DNA of 64,000 nucleotides from RH-AL1 sp965214415 (GCA_965214415.1 CBDCBQ010000003.1:3348001-3412000), one strand, 5' to 3'. Shown: positions 51,652 to 60,804, counted from the first letter of the stretch. Numbers and translations: made by a program. Notes: generated by a model not told the origin, from the letters alone.

Positions 51652-51999
51652 ATGATCGACGCCGCCGCTCGCGTGTGGCTGATCGCCGTGCGCGAGGAGA
51701 TCGGGAGCATCCGCGTCCTCACCGATCACGCCAACGCCGCGGGCATGGCGAGCTTCCCGATGCGCCGCGCGCTGCAACACTCGCTGCTGATCGTCGCCGA
51801 GGCGACCCGGCAGGTGCCGAAATCCCTCAAGGCGACGCGGCCCGACCTGCCCTGGCCGCGCCTCGACGCGCTCGACAGCCTGCTCGGGCACGAACTCGAC
51901 GAGGACCTCGGCACCGTGGACGACGGCGAGCCCTGGTCGATCATCTCGGACCACCTCGAAGACCTCGACGCCGCCGCGCAGGCATGGCTTGTGGCGTGA
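51652..51999 (+). CDS. HepT-like (DUF86) protein, catalytic motif degenerate
   Basis: A 115-residue all-helical protein from ATG 51652, preceded by GGAGGG. ALQHSLLIVAEATRQVPKSL and PDLPWPRLDALDSLLGHELD resemble HepT toxins, in which the second motif reads RNRxxHxY; here the Arg is lost and the segment is DSLLGHEL, so ribonuclease activity is doubtful. No MNT-type nucleotidyltransferase antitoxin adjoins it. Assignment is by eye and moderate. Confidence 0.6.
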   Translation: MIDAAARVWLIAVREEIGSIRVLTDHANAAGMASFPMRRALQHSLLIVAEATRQVPKSLKATRPDLPWPRLDALDSLLGHELDEDLGTVDDGEPWSIISDHLEDLDAAAQAWLVA

Positions 52000-52104
52000 G
52001 CTTCGATTAATGCCGGCCTCGTCCTCCTCGAAGGGGACGCGGTGGCCGCGTCGAGGCCGATGCCGACCCCAGCTGTCTCGGACCGAGCCGGTCGAGCGAG
52101 ATCG

Positions 52105-53307
52105 TCAAATCTCCCGTGTGGCGGCGCGCGCGAGCGCCGGCGCCGGTGTCCGCCGGCTCGGCCAGCAGGCCATCGACAGCAGCGTCCCGGGAAGGCCCAC
52201 CGCCACGGCGAGCACCAGCGAGGCGTGGTAGTGGCCACCGCGGCCAGCGAAATAGGCGGCGGCGATCGGCCCGAGGATCTGCGCCATGCCGTAGCTCACC
52301 GTGAGGCGCGCCATCGCGCGGGCGGGATTGGCCGGATACATCACGCCGACGATCGTCAGCGTCAGGCTCACGGTGCCCACCATCGCGGCGCCAAACAGCA
52401 CCGCGCCGACGAGGATGGGGATCGGGCCGTCGCCGAAGGCGAGCAGCGCGATCGAGGCGGTCTGTAGCGCGTAGGCCAGGGTCAGCGTCCGCACCGTTCC
52501 GAGCACGATCGCGACCCGGTCCCAAATGGGGCAGGCCGGGATCGCGAACACGCCCATCACGATCCAGACCCAATTGCCGGTGATCCCGACATTCGCGTCG
52601 CGGATGATCGCGACGACGTAGGTGGCGGTGATCACGTAGCCGATGCCGGCGCAGAAGTAGGCGATCGCGAAGACGATCATCCATCTCCGCGACTGAAGCG
52701 CCTCGCCGTGCTTCGCGACCGCGGCGCCGTCCCGCGGCGGGGCCGGCAGCCACAGCCAGGCGGGGATCAGCAACACGGCGCCGATCGCGCCGAACACCTG
52801 CCATTGGCCGCGCCAGCCGACATGGCCGGCCATCGCCACCGCGGCGAGGCCGGAGAGCGCCATGCCGAGGCCGGCGCCGGAGAAATGCAGCCCGAGCGCC
52901 GGCTTGCGTTGGTTGCGGATCAACCAGTTCAGCACGAGCCCCGCGCCGATCAGCACGCCGGCCGTGCCGGTCCAGCCGGCGACGAGGCGCAGCGCGAGCC
53001 AGGCCCAGAAATTGTCGGTGGCGCTCATCGCCGCTGTCGTCACGACGGCGAGGACGAGGCCGACGCGATACATCACCCACTTGTGGCGCAGCGAATGGAT
53101 CGACGTGGCGAGCAGCGCGCCGGCGAGGTAGCCGACGTAGCCGATCGTCGCCAGCCAGCCCGCATCGATCGCGCCGAGCCCCGCCTGCTGGCGCATCACC
53201 GGCAGCAGCGGGGTGTAGGCGAACCGCGCGATGCCCATGGTGAGGACCAGCGCGCAGATGCCCGCGGTGATGACGCGGGCGGCGTTGGGTTCGCGGGCTT
53301 CGGTCAT
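52105..53307 (-). CDS. YbfB/YjiJ family MFS transporter
   Basis: About 400 residues and twelve membrane segments. The N-terminal signature GIARFAYTPLLPVMRQQAGL is characteristic of the YbfB/YjiJ group of the major facilitator superfamily, followed by GWLATIGYVGYLAGAL. Substrate unknown. ATG 53307 (MTEAREP) is used; 53319 and 53373 are alternatives with no better support. Confidence 0.88.
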   Translation of the reverse strand: MTEAREPNAARVITAGICALVLTMGIARFAYTPLLPVMRQQAGLGAIDAGWLATIGYVGYLAGALLATSIHSLRHKWVMYRVGLVLAVVTTAAMSATDNFWAWLALRLVAGWTGTAGVLIGAGLVLNWLIRNQRKPALGLHFSGAGLGMALSGLAAVAMAGHVGWRGQWQVFGAIGAVLLIPAWLWLPAPPRDGAAVAKHGEALQSRRWMIVFAIAYFCAGIGYVITATYVVAIIRDANVGITGNWVWIVMGVFAIPACPIWDRVAIVLGTVRTLTLAYALQTASIALLAFGDGPIPILVGAVLFGAAMVGTVSLTLTIVGVMYPANPARAMARLTVSYGMAQILGPIAAAYFAGRGGHYHASLVLAVAVGLPGTLLSMACWPSRRTPAPALARAATREI

Positions 53308-53409
53308 GCACGAGTCCATGGGTGACGACGCATCGTGATCATGCGCCGGATCGCGTGCAATCAGGAATGCCAATGTCGCATGGGTGGATGTCTACGCGAA
53401 GCTGGACCC

Positions 53410-53440
53410 CCTTCTTCCACGTGTAGGAAGTGGAAGAAGG
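53410..53440. terminator. Hairpin between the antiporter and MFS genes
   Basis: Perfect 11-bp stem CCTTCTTCCAC (53410-53420) and GTGGAAGAAGG (53430-53440) with a 9-nt loop, four bases past the antiporter stop. No T-tract, so termination is only probable. Confidence 0.5.
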
Positions 53441-53443
53441 CGC

Positions 53444-55015
53444 CTACGCGTCGGCGGCGCGCATCAGGCGCAGCTCCTCGAGATCGAGCTCGCCCTCGAT
53501 GGTGCGCAGCACGGTGTCGTGGATCTTGTGCGCGCGATGCAGCCGGATCAGCTCGCCGCGCCCGCTGGCGACCGCGCCGAGCGCGGCGGCGAAATGGTCG
53601 GTGCGCTCCATCTCGAGAGTTTCGCCCTCGTCGCGATAGCGCGCCATCGCGCGGACCCGCCGGCGGTAGCCGTCGATGAGGCGGGGATGCACCGGCTCGC
53701 CGGACTCGGCGACGACCAGGGCCTCGAGCGATAGGAGCGAGGCCTCCGCGACGGCGATCCGCGCGGCGTTGAGATTCATATGCGCGCTCTCGTGCGCTTT
53801 CGGGACAATGTTCAGGGTCTTGATGAGCGGACCGAGCGTCGTGCCCTGGATCAGCACCGTAAAGAGGATGACGCTGAACGAGGCGAACAGGATCGCGTCG
53901 CGGCCGGGGAAATCCAGCGGCAAGGCGAGCGCGGCGGTGAGCGTCACCACGCCGCGCATGCCGGCCCAGCCGATCACCAAGGAGATACCCAGGGGTGGCC
54001 GGCCATCACGCGCCCGCAGGAACGGAACCGAAGTCGACAGGTAGATGTAGGCGAAGCGCGCGAGCACGACGGCCAGGGTGACCGCGATCCCGATCGGCAG
54101 GCCGTAGGTGACGGCGACCATGTCGCCGCCGTTGCGATGAAGGACGCCGCGCAGCGCGAGCCCGATGAGGACGAAGACGAGCGCCTCGAGCAGAAACACG
54201 ACCAGCTCCCAGACGGCGTTCGCCTGCACGCGGATGTTGGCCGTGAAGATCTTGTGCGAGCGCAGGCCGACGACGGCTCCACAGGCGACGGAGGCGAGGA
54301 CGCCCGAGGCGTGGATCTCCTCGGCGACGATGTAGCTCGACCAGGCGCCGATGAAGCTCGAGACGATGATCGTCGGCGCGTCGTGAAGCCGCCGCGCGAC
54401 CTCGGTCCAGAGATAGCCGACGAGCAGGCCGAAACCGACGCCGCCGACCGCGAGCCAGACGAAGCTCGCCGCCGCCTGCGGCGCGCTGAAGGCGCCGGTG
54501 AGCGCGGCGGCGACGGCGAACTTGTAGATCACCAGCCCCGAGGCGTCGTTCACCAGGCTCTCGCCCTCGAGGATCGTGACCATGCGCTCGGGCAGCTTGA
54601 GGCGTTGCAGCACCGCCTTCGCGGCCACGGCATCGGGCGGCGACACGATGGCACCGAGCGCGATGCAGGCCGCCCACTGCAGCTCCGGCAGCACCAGCTT
54701 GGCGACGACGGCGACCACCGCCGTGGTGAATACCACCGCGCCGACCGAGAGCAGCAGGATCGGGCGAAGCTGCGCCTTGAAGTCGCTCCAGACGGTGAAG
54801 TAGGCGGAGGCGAGCAGAAGCGGCGGCAGGAACAGGACCATGATCAGGTCCGGATCGATGTTGAAGGCCGGCACGCCGGGAAGCAGCGCGAGCACCATGC
54901 CGCCGAGCACCAGCGCGGCGGAGGGCGGCAGGCGCAGCCGCCCCGCCGCGAGCGACAGGACCAGCGCGGCGCCGACCAGGGCGAGAACCAGCTCGAAGAG
55001 GGCGACGGACGTCAT
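53444..55015 (-). CDS. Na+/H+ antiporter, CPA1 (NhaP/NHE) family
   Basis: A 523-residue protein with about twelve membrane segments and a ~120-residue cytosolic tail. LGAIVSPPDAVAAKAVLQRL, ILEGESLVNDASGLVIYKFA and GWAGMRGVVTLTAALALPLD are the classic ion-site and signature motifs. It exchanges cytoplasmic Na+ or K+ for H+ at the inner membrane. The acidic tail is likely regulatory. Confidence 0.94.
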   Translation of the reverse strand: MTSVALFELVLALVGAALVLSLAAGRLRLPPSAALVLGGMVLALLPGVPAFNIDPDLIMVLFLPPLLLASAYFTVWSDFKAQLRPILLLSVGAVVFTTAVVAVVAKLVLPELQWAACIALGAIVSPPDAVAAKAVLQRLKLPERMVTILEGESLVNDASGLVIYKFAVAAALTGAFSAPQAAASFVWLAVGGVGFGLLVGYLWTEVARRLHDAPTIIVSSFIGAWSSYIVAEEIHASGVLASVACGAVVGLRSHKIFTANIRVQANAVWELVVFLLEALVFVLIGLALRGVLHRNGGDMVAVTYGLPIGIAVTLAVVLARFAYIYLSTSVPFLRARDGRPPLGISLVIGWAGMRGVVTLTAALALPLDFPGRDAILFASFSVILFTVLIQGTTLGPLIKTLNIVPKAHESAHMNLNAARIAVAEASLLSLEALVVAESGEPVHPRLIDGYRRRVRAMARYRDEGETLEMERTDHFAAALGAVASGRGELIRLHRAHKIHDTVLRTIEGELDLEELRLMRAADA

Positions 55016-55071
55016 GCGACGCGCACTTTTACGGCGGGCGCCGGCTTATGCAACAGCCGCGTTGCCGCTCG

Positions 55072-56103
55072 CTACGCAGCCTCGGCGTCGGCCGGGGCCG
55101 CGTCGTCCTCCTCGCCATAACCAAGGATGTGCAGCGGCTCGGCTTCGAGGCCCTGGCCGCGCGCCCAGTGCACGAGCGCGTCGGCCTCGCCGTGCGTGAC
55201 GAGCAGCTTCGAGCAGCCGGTCTCGGCGATCGTCGTCAACAGCGCCTCCCAGTCGGCGTGGTCGGAGACGACGAGCGGCAGCTCGATGCCCTTTTGGCGG
55301 GCGCGGGCGCGCACGCGCATCCAGCCCGAGGCGAACGCAACGACGGGATCTGGAAACTTTCGCGCCCACAAATCCTGCAGCGCGCCGGGCGGGCAGATGA
55401 CGATCTCGCCACCGAGCTTGGCGCGATCCTTGGGGCCGACCTTGCGGATCTCGCCGAGCTCGATCCCCTCCGCCTGGTAGAAGGCGGTGAGCTTCTCGAT
55501 CGCGCCGTGGATGTAGATCGGCCGCTCGTAACCGGCCTCGCGCAGCAGCGCCATCACGCGCTGCGCCTTGCCGAGCGCGTAGGCGCCGACGAGATGCGCA
55601 CGCTCCGGAAACAAGTCGCGCGAGGCGATCAGCTTGGCGATCTCGAGGTCGGTGCGCGAATGGCGGAACACTGGCAGGCCGAACGTCGCCTCGGTGACGA
55701 ATACGTCGCAGGGCACGACCTCGAAGTCGGCGCAGGTCGGGTCGCTCTCGCGCTTGTAGTCGCCCGAGACGACGATCGTGCAGCCGGGAAAGCCGAGCCG
55801 GATCTGCGCCGAGCCGAGGCAATGGCCGGCTGGATGGAAGCTGACCGCGGCGTCGCCCAGCGTCACGCTTGCGCCGGGGTCGACCGCTTGGGCGAGGCCA
55901 CAGAAGTCGGCGCCATAGCGCACCGCCATGATGGCCAGCGTCTGCCGCGTGGCAAGCAACTCGCCGTGCCCGGCCCGGGCATGATCGGAGTGACCATGTG
56001 TCACCAGGGCTCGCGGTACCGGCCGGGTGGGATCGATAAAAAAATCGCCCGACGGACAATAAAGTCCCTCGAGCGCTAAAACCAACCGGCCACCTACCTC
56101 CAT
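55072..56103 (-). CDS. Ligase-associated DNA exonuclease (metallo-beta-lactamase/beta-CASP fold)
   Basis: A 343-residue protein. ALVTHGHSDHARAGHGELLA holds the HxHxDH metal-binding motif, followed by FHPAGHCLGSAQIRL and VVSGDYKRE; the later VVSDHADW is motif 4 of the beta-CASP/SNM1 group. This type lies in DNA-repair clusters with an ATP-dependent DNA ligase and a DEXH helicase. The helicase is 1.2 kb away on the plus strand; the ligase is absent from the window. Confidence 0.88.
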   Translation of the reverse strand: MEVGGRLVLALEGLYCPSGDFFIDPTRPVPRALVTHGHSDHARAGHGELLATRQTLAIMAVRYGADFCGLAQAVDPGASVTLGDAAVSFHPAGHCLGSAQIRLGFPGCTIVVSGDYKRESDPTCADFEVVPCDVFVTEATFGLPVFRHSRTDLEIAKLIASRDLFPERAHLVGAYALGKAQRVMALLREAGYERPIYIHGAIEKLTAFYQAEGIELGEIRKVGPKDRAKLGGEIVICPPGALQDLWARKFPDPVVAFASGWMRVRARARQKGIELPLVVSDHADWEALLTTIAETGCSKLLVTHGEADALVHWARGQGLEAEPLHILGYGEEDDAAPADAEAA

Positions 56104-56115
56104 GCGAGGCGACGT

Positions 56116-56400
56116 CTACTCGCCGCCGCAGACCATGCCATTGGTCGGGTAGACCTTGCCGTCGGGGCCGACCATGCTGGTTACACGAACGCAATCCTCG
56201 GCGGCGCCGGCGCCGGCCTTGGCAAGTTGCAGTGCCGGGCCGCCAGCTAGCGGCTGGAGATGGGCAGACCCGATCACATGTGTCTTGAGCGCGAAGATCG
56301 AGGGGGCGGCGACAACCGCAGCACCGAGCGAACCGAAGCAGACGACGGCCACGGACAGCTGCAGGATGGTCTTGCGAACTCGGTTCTGGGTCTTGACCAT
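56116..56400 (-). CDS. Small hypothetical secreted protein
   Basis: A 94-residue protein with a signal peptide (ILQLSVAVVCFGSLGAAVVA) and two cysteines in the mature part (EDCVRV, GMVCGGE). It ends VGPDGKVYPTNGMVCGG. No family recognised. It is 12 bp from the exonuclease start and could be co-transcribed with it. Confidence 0.6.
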   Translation of the reverse strand: MVKTQNRVRKTILQLSVAVVCFGSLGAAVVAAPSIFALKTHVIGSAHLQPLAGGPALQLAKAGAGAAEDCVRVTSMVGPDGKVYPTNGMVCGGE

Positions 56401-56512
56401 CTTAACCCCCGGGTGCGGGCGACATGGCCCGCGAATTCGTCACGCACACATGTGCTTCGGGAGCAGAACGAGCGGCCGGTTGAAAGGTTCAGGCCCAGTC
56501 AACCCTTTTTTG

Positions 56513-56543
56513 CAAAAAAAAAGGAGCCCGTGACGCGGGCTCC
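56513..56543 (-). terminator. Rho-independent terminator of the Gly-rich protein gene
   Basis: Stem GGAGCCCG (56523-56530) and CGGGCTCC (56536-56543). On the minus strand it runs straight into nine Ts (56514-56522 read as A on plus), 20 bp after the gene's stop. Confidence 0.93.
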
Positions 56544-56564
56544 CTTTCGTGTCTTGAGATCGGC

Positions 56565-57008
56565 TCAGTACCCGTAGCCGTACCCGTTGCCGTAGCCACA
56601 GCCACCGCCGTAACCATACCCGTAATACCCGCCATAGCCACCGCAGCCGCCGTAGTAGCCGCCGTAAAGGCCAGCGCCGAGCAGGCCGAGTCCGAGGCCG
56701 TAGCCGAGCCCGCGATAGCCATAGCCGCGACCATAGCCGTAACCATAACGTCCGCCGAACCCGCGACCGCCATAGCCGAAGCCGCGCCCGCCATACCCGC
56801 GCCCGTAGCCGCCGCCAAACCCGCGACCCCCGCCAAACCCGCGACCGCCGCCGAACCCACGACCGCCGCCGAAGCCGCCGCCGCCGTGAAAACCACCGCC
56901 GCCGCCGAAGCCGCGCGCGTCAGCCATCGTCGGGACGGTGGCAACCGCGGCGGCCATCGTCAGGACCGTCGCGGTGACCATCACCGTCTTCCTCAAAACG
57001 CTTGTCAT
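56565..57008 (-). CDS. Secreted glycine/tyrosine-rich repeat protein
   Basis: A 147-residue protein with a signal peptide (SVLRKTVMVTATVLTMAAAV, cleavage near ADA-RGF). The rest is low-complexity: GGGRGFGGGRGF units, then GYGRGYGYRGLGY-type units, with two isolated Cys (GGCGGY, GGCGYG). ATG 57008 follows GAGGAG by eight bases. Such proteins are predicted to be disordered or to form envelope filaments; the function is unknown. Many in-frame triplet and 18-base repeats make it prone to length variation. Confidence 0.7.
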   Translation of the reverse strand: MTSVLRKTVMVTATVLTMAAAVATVPTMADARGFGGGGGFHGGGGFGGGRGFGGGRGFGGGRGFGGGYGRGYGGRGFGYGGRGFGGRYGYGYGRGYGYRGLGYGLGLGLLGAGLYGGYYGGCGGYGGYYGYGYGGGCGYGNGYGYGY

Positions 57009-57290
57009 TACCCATTCTCCTCGATCTGGCCGCTCGTCCACAGAACGCGACCTGCCCTGTAACGGGTCCAATTTCTCTAGTCGTACGACTGAACCGATCC
57101 TGAATATGGTAAGCGTCCGCGCGCCGACGTCCGGATCCATCATCACAAGAGCGAGAGGCGCCGTCGCGGCGCTTTGCCATCAAACCGAACCGCGACGTTT
57201 GCGCGCGATCCTCCCGCCGCGACCCGCCCGATGGGCCGCCGTGCCGCCCCGGCCCTGGCCGCCCGCCCGCGTGGCGCCTAGGTTGCCGTC

Positions 57291-59984
57291 GTGACCGCCG
57301 TCCCCGCCCCCGCGCCGAGTGCATTGGCGCTTTCTCCGCTACCGCCTCTGCCCGCGCGGTTCGCCGCGTGGTTTTCCGCGCGAGGCTGGCAGCCGCGCCC
57401 GCACCAGCTCGAGCTGCTCGCGGCGGCGCGCGCGGACGAGGACGCGCTGCTCGTCGCCCCCACCGGCGCGGGCAAGACGCTGGCCGGGTTCCTGCCGAGC
57501 CTTGTCGAGCTGACGGAGCAGCCCCGCAACAGGCGCGGGCTACACACGCTCTACATCTCGCCGCTGAAAGCGCTGGCCGTCGACGTCGAGCGCAACCTCG
57601 GCCGGCCCGTCGCCGATCTGCGGCTCGGCGTGACGATCGAGACGCGCACCGGCGACACGTCCGTCGCCAAGCGCAAGCGCCAGCGCGAGCGCCCGCCGGA
57701 CATCCTCTTGACGACGCCGGAGCAGGTCGCGCTGCTGCTCGCCTCGCCGGACTCGTTCACCCTGTTCGCCGACCTGCGCCGCATCATCTTCGACGAGCTG
57801 CACGCCATCGTCGCCGGCAAGCGCGGCGACCTGCTGGCGCTCGATCTGGCGCGGCTGCGCGCGATCGCCCCCTCGATGCGCACCACAGGCCTCTCCGCCA
57901 CCGTGCGCGATCCCGCCGAGCTGCAACGCTGGCTCGTCGGGCAACCCTCTTCCCTTCTCGCGCCTGCGGGAGAAGGTGGCGCCGCGAAGCGGGGTCGGAT
58001 GAGAGTGCGGGGCGTTTCGCTGGGTGCCGACGGTGCCCCCACCTCCGGCGACGCCCTTATCCGAGCCGACTGCGTCGGGCCACCTGCTCACTCGAGCGGG
58101 AGAAGGGAAATGATAGCCCGCCTCATCCTCGCGCCGCCCGGCGCCAAGGCGGATCTCACCATCCTCGATACCGAGCAGCGCATGCCGTGGTCGGGCCACT
58201 CGGCGCGGCACGCGCTGGCCGAGGTCTACGCCGCCGTGCGCGCGGCCGGCATGACGCTGATCTTCGTCAACACGCGCAGCCAGGCCGAATTCATCTTCCA
58301 GGCCTTGTGGAGCCTCAACGAGGACAACCTCCCCATCGCCCTCCACCACGGCTCGCTCGACGCCAGCCAGCGCCGTCGCGTCGAGGAGGCGATGGCCGCG
58401 GGGCGCCTCAAAGCCGTGGTCTGCACCTCGACGCTCGACCTCGGCATCGACTGGGGCGACGTCGACCTCGTCATCAACATCGGCGCGCCGAAGGGCGCGT
58501 CGCGGCTCACCCAGCGCATCGGCCGCGCCAACCACCGCCTCGACGAACCGTCGCGCGCGGTGCTCGTGCCGTCGAACCGGTTCGAGGTGCTGGAGTGCCG
58601 CGCCGCGCTCGACGCCGCCGCCATCGGCGCGCAGGACACAGCGGTGGCGCGCGCGGGCGCGCTCGACGTGCTGTGCCAGCACATCCTCGGCATGGCCTGC
58701 GCCGGGCCGTTCGACGCCGACGCGCTGCACGCCGAGATCACCTCCGCCGAGCCATATCGCGACGTCTCCCGCGAGACCTTCGAGCGGGCGCTGGCCTTCG
58801 TCGCGCACGGCGGCTACGCGCTGGCCGGCTACGAGCGCTTCGCCAAGATCAAGCAAGCCGTCGACGGGCGGTGGCGCATCGCCAACGGGCGCATCGCGCA
58901 GTCCTACCGGATGAACGTCGGCACGATCGTCGAGGCGTCCTCGCTCAAGGTGCGGCTGGTCAAGGGGAAGGCGGCGGCCAACGACACGGGGGTCTACACC
59001 GGCCCGCTGCGGCGCGGCGGTCGCGTGCTCGGCGAGCTGGAGGAAGGCTTTCTCGAAAGCCTGGTGCCGGGCGACACCTTCCTCTTCGGCGGCGAGATCC
59101 TGGCGCTTCAGGGCATCGTCGAGAACGAGGCGCTGGTGTCGCGCTCGCGCTCCGACACGCCGCGCGTGCCCACCTATGCCGGCGGCAAGTTTCCGCTGTC
59201 GACCTACCTCGCCGAGGGCGTGCGCAACCTGCTGGCCGACCCCGACCATTGGGGCACGATGCCGATGCAGGTCGCCGAATGGCTCGAGCTGCAGCGCGAG
59301 CGCTCCGCCCTGCCGCCGCCCGGCGACCTGCTCGTCGAGACGTTTCCGCGCGCCGGGCGCTTCTATCTCGTCTGCTACCCGTTCGAGGGCCGCCTCGCCC
59401 ACCAGACGCTCGGCATGCTGCTGACACGGCGCATGGAGCGGCAGTACCTCAAGCCGCTCGGTTTCGTCGCCAACGATTACGCGATGGCGGTGTGGCTGAA
59501 GACCGACGTCGGCTTGCGCGCCCGCCAGGGGCTCGTCTCGATCGACGAGCTGTTCGCCCGCGACATGCTCGGCGACGATCTCGAGGAATGGCTTCAGGAA
59601 TCGGCGCTGATGAAGCGCACGTTTCGCCAGAACGCCATCATCTCCGGCCTGATCGAACGCAACTACCCCGGTCGCGAGAAGACCGGCCGCCAGCTCACCA
59701 TCTCGACCGACCTCATCTACGACGTGCTGCGCCGCCACGAGCCCGAACACATTTTATTGCAGGCTGCGCGGGCGGACGCCTCGACAGGCCTGCTGGACCT
59801 GGTGCGCCTGGCGGCGATGCTGGCGCGCATCGAGGGCCGCCTGCTGCACAAGGATCTGGAGAAGATCTCGCCGCTCGCCGTGCCGATCATGCTGGAAGCC
59901 GGCCGCGAGCCGATCCATGGGGAAGCGCGGGACGCGATCCTGGCGGAGGCGGAGGCGGAGCTTGTGCGGGAGGTGATGGGGTGA
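57291..59984 (+). CDS. Ligase-associated DEXH box DNA helicase (Lhr-like) with in-frame repeat insertion
   Basis: A 897-residue helicase starting at GTG. Motif I is APTGAGKTLAGFLPSL, motif II IIFDELHAIVAGKRGD (DELH), motif III GLSATVRDP, then TLIFVNTRSQAEF and RIGRANHR (motif VI). It belongs to the Lhr-Core type that goes with the exonuclease and ligase of one DNA-damage cluster. Between LVGQ and RLILAPPGAKAD a palindromic repeat (57945-58108) encodes about 54 additional residues with no similarity to helicases, lying between motif III and the second RecA domain; without them the length is the usual one. The frame is intact. Confidence 0.92.
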   Translation: MTAVPAPAPSALALSPLPPLPARFAAWFSARGWQPRPHQLELLAAARADEDALLVAPTGAGKTLAGFLPSLVELTEQPRNRRGLHTLYISPLKALAVDVERNLGRPVADLRLGVTIETRTGDTSVAKRKRQRERPPDILLTTPEQVALLLASPDSFTLFADLRRIIFDELHAIVAGKRGDLLALDLARLRAIAPSMRTTGLSATVRDPAELQRWLVGQPSSLLAPAGEGGAAKRGRMRVRGVSLGADGAPTSGDALIRADCVGPPAHSSGRREMIARLILAPPGAKADLTILDTEQRMPWSGHSARHALAEVYAAVRAAGMTLIFVNTRSQAEFIFQALWSLNEDNLPIALHHGSLDASQRRRVEEAMAAGRLKAVVCTSTLDLGIDWGDVDLVINIGAPKGASRLTQRIGRANHRLDEPSRAVLVPSNRFEVLECRAALDAAAIGAQDTAVARAGALDVLCQHILGMACAGPFDADALHAEITSAEPYRDVSRETFERALAFVAHGGYALAGYERFAKIKQAVDGRWRIANGRIAQSYRMNVGTIVEASSLKVRLVKGKAAANDTGVYTGPLRRGGRVLGELEEGFLESLVPGDTFLFGGEILALQGIVENEALVSRSRSDTPRVPTYAGGKFPLSTYLAEGVRNLLADPDHWGTMPMQVAEWLELQRERSALPPPGDLLVETFPRAGRFYLVCYPFEGRLAHQTLGMLLTRRMERQYLKPLGFVANDYAMAVWLKTDVGLRARQGLVSIDELFARDMLGDDLEEWLQESALMKRTFRQNAIISGLIERNYPGREKTGRQLTISTDLIYDVLRRHEPEHILLQAARADASTGLLDLVRLAAMLARIEGRLLHKDLEKISPLAVPIMLEAGREPIHGEARDAILAEAEAELVREVMG
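57945..58108. repeat. Composite palindromic repeat, family 1, inside the helicase gene
   Basis: Left arm CTTCCCTTCTCGCGCCTGCG then GGAGAAGGTGGC and GGTCGGATGAG (57949-58003), right arm CTTATCCGAGCCGACTGCGT then CGGGCCACC and GGGAGAAGGG (58053-58107), with ~50 bp between. It is the same composite as at 22684-22837, but located in coding DNA and translated. Confidence 0.88.
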
Positions 59985-60067
59985 GGAGCTCGCTCGCGCA
60001 GGCCGATCGGCGCGAGTTCGCATCTGACGCCGAGGTGAACGCCATCTGGGCGAAGCACGGCTTGTGA
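59985..60067 (+). pseudogene. C-terminal remnant of an antitoxin
   Basis: Right after the helicase stop the frame SSLAQADRREFASDAEVNAI WAKHGL (59988-60064) matches the end of the complete antitoxin gene at 63269-63532 (EADRGEFATDDEVRAVWAKY GL). The N-terminal ~60 residues are missing. It has no valid start of its own. Confidence 0.7.
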
Positions 60068-60527
60068 AGCTCGGCTCACCCGGCTGGCGGCGGCGGAACT
60101 CGACGACATCCTCACCTACATCGCCTCACGCTTTCCCGGTGGCGCGCGGCGCGTGCATATACGGCTGCTGGCGGCAATCGTGAGCAATCCTGGCCTCTGC
60201 CGCCAAATCACGAATGGGCGCCTTCGACGTATGGGCGCGACGCCCGATCCGTATCTCGTCTTCTACGAGCCGACGGCCGACGAGGTGATCATCATCGGCA
60301 TACGGCACGGCGCCCGTGATCCCACGTCCGTGGCGATCCTCCGGCCGCTGCGTCTGCTTCATGGCGGCCGCGAAAAGGCCAGCGACCCATTGCCGAATGC
60401 CGGCGGTGGCTGTGTCAAACATGGATCTCCCCAAACCATTTGTATCAAAACGAGGTCGCGTCGAAATAGCCCAGCTTTCACCGGGAACGTTCGATCCGAA
60501 CCTGCCGGAGCGAGTCTTTCAAGTTAA
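60064..60527 (+). pseudogene. ParE-like toxin gene, frameshifted near its start
   Basis: GTG 60064 begins VKL, then a single-base deletion near 60072 moves the reading to the frame that gives RLTRLAAAELDDILTYIASR, the N-terminus of ParE/RelE-type toxins, and later DPYLVFYEPTADEVIIIGIR HGARDP, the usual end. The frame continues to 60527 with unrelated sequence. With the antitoxin remnant before it, this is a decayed toxin-antitoxin pair. Confidence 0.7.
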
Positions 60528-60556
60528 GCTGTCGCACGGGGGCCGCCGCTGCCACC

Positions 60557-60670
60557 CCCTCATGGTGAGGAACGCCGCAGGCGTGTCTCGAACCACGAGG
60601 GCTCCAGTGGGCGGGTGGCGTGGACCGCCTCGTCCTTCGAGACGCGCCTGCGGCGCCCTCAGGATCAGGC
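60557..60670. repeat. Composite palindromic repeat, family 2
   Basis: Left arm CCCTCATGGTGAGGAACGCC to GTCTCGAACCACGAGG and right arm CCTCGTCCTTCGAGACGCGC to CCCTCAGGATCAGG are imperfect reverse complements with ~30 bp between. Same element as at 40160 and 26704. Confidence 0.85.
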
Positions 60671-60774
60671 TACGGGGTGGCGACCGTCGGCCTTCGCCGC
60701 TTCCGGTGGTGGCCTTCGCCAGCCTGGACTGGCGCGCGCGCGACGCGCCACCTGGTCTCCTTCTCCATAAAAAC

Positions 60775-60804
60775 GAGGCCGCGCGACCCTCGCCGCGCGG
60801 CCTC
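60775..60804 (-). terminator. Rho-independent terminator of the DUF4142 gene
   Basis: Perfect 11-bp stem GAGGCCGCGCG (60775-60785) and CGCGCGGCCTC (60794-60804). On the minus strand GTTTTTATGG follows. It is 21 bp past the DUF4142 stop. Confidence 0.88.
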
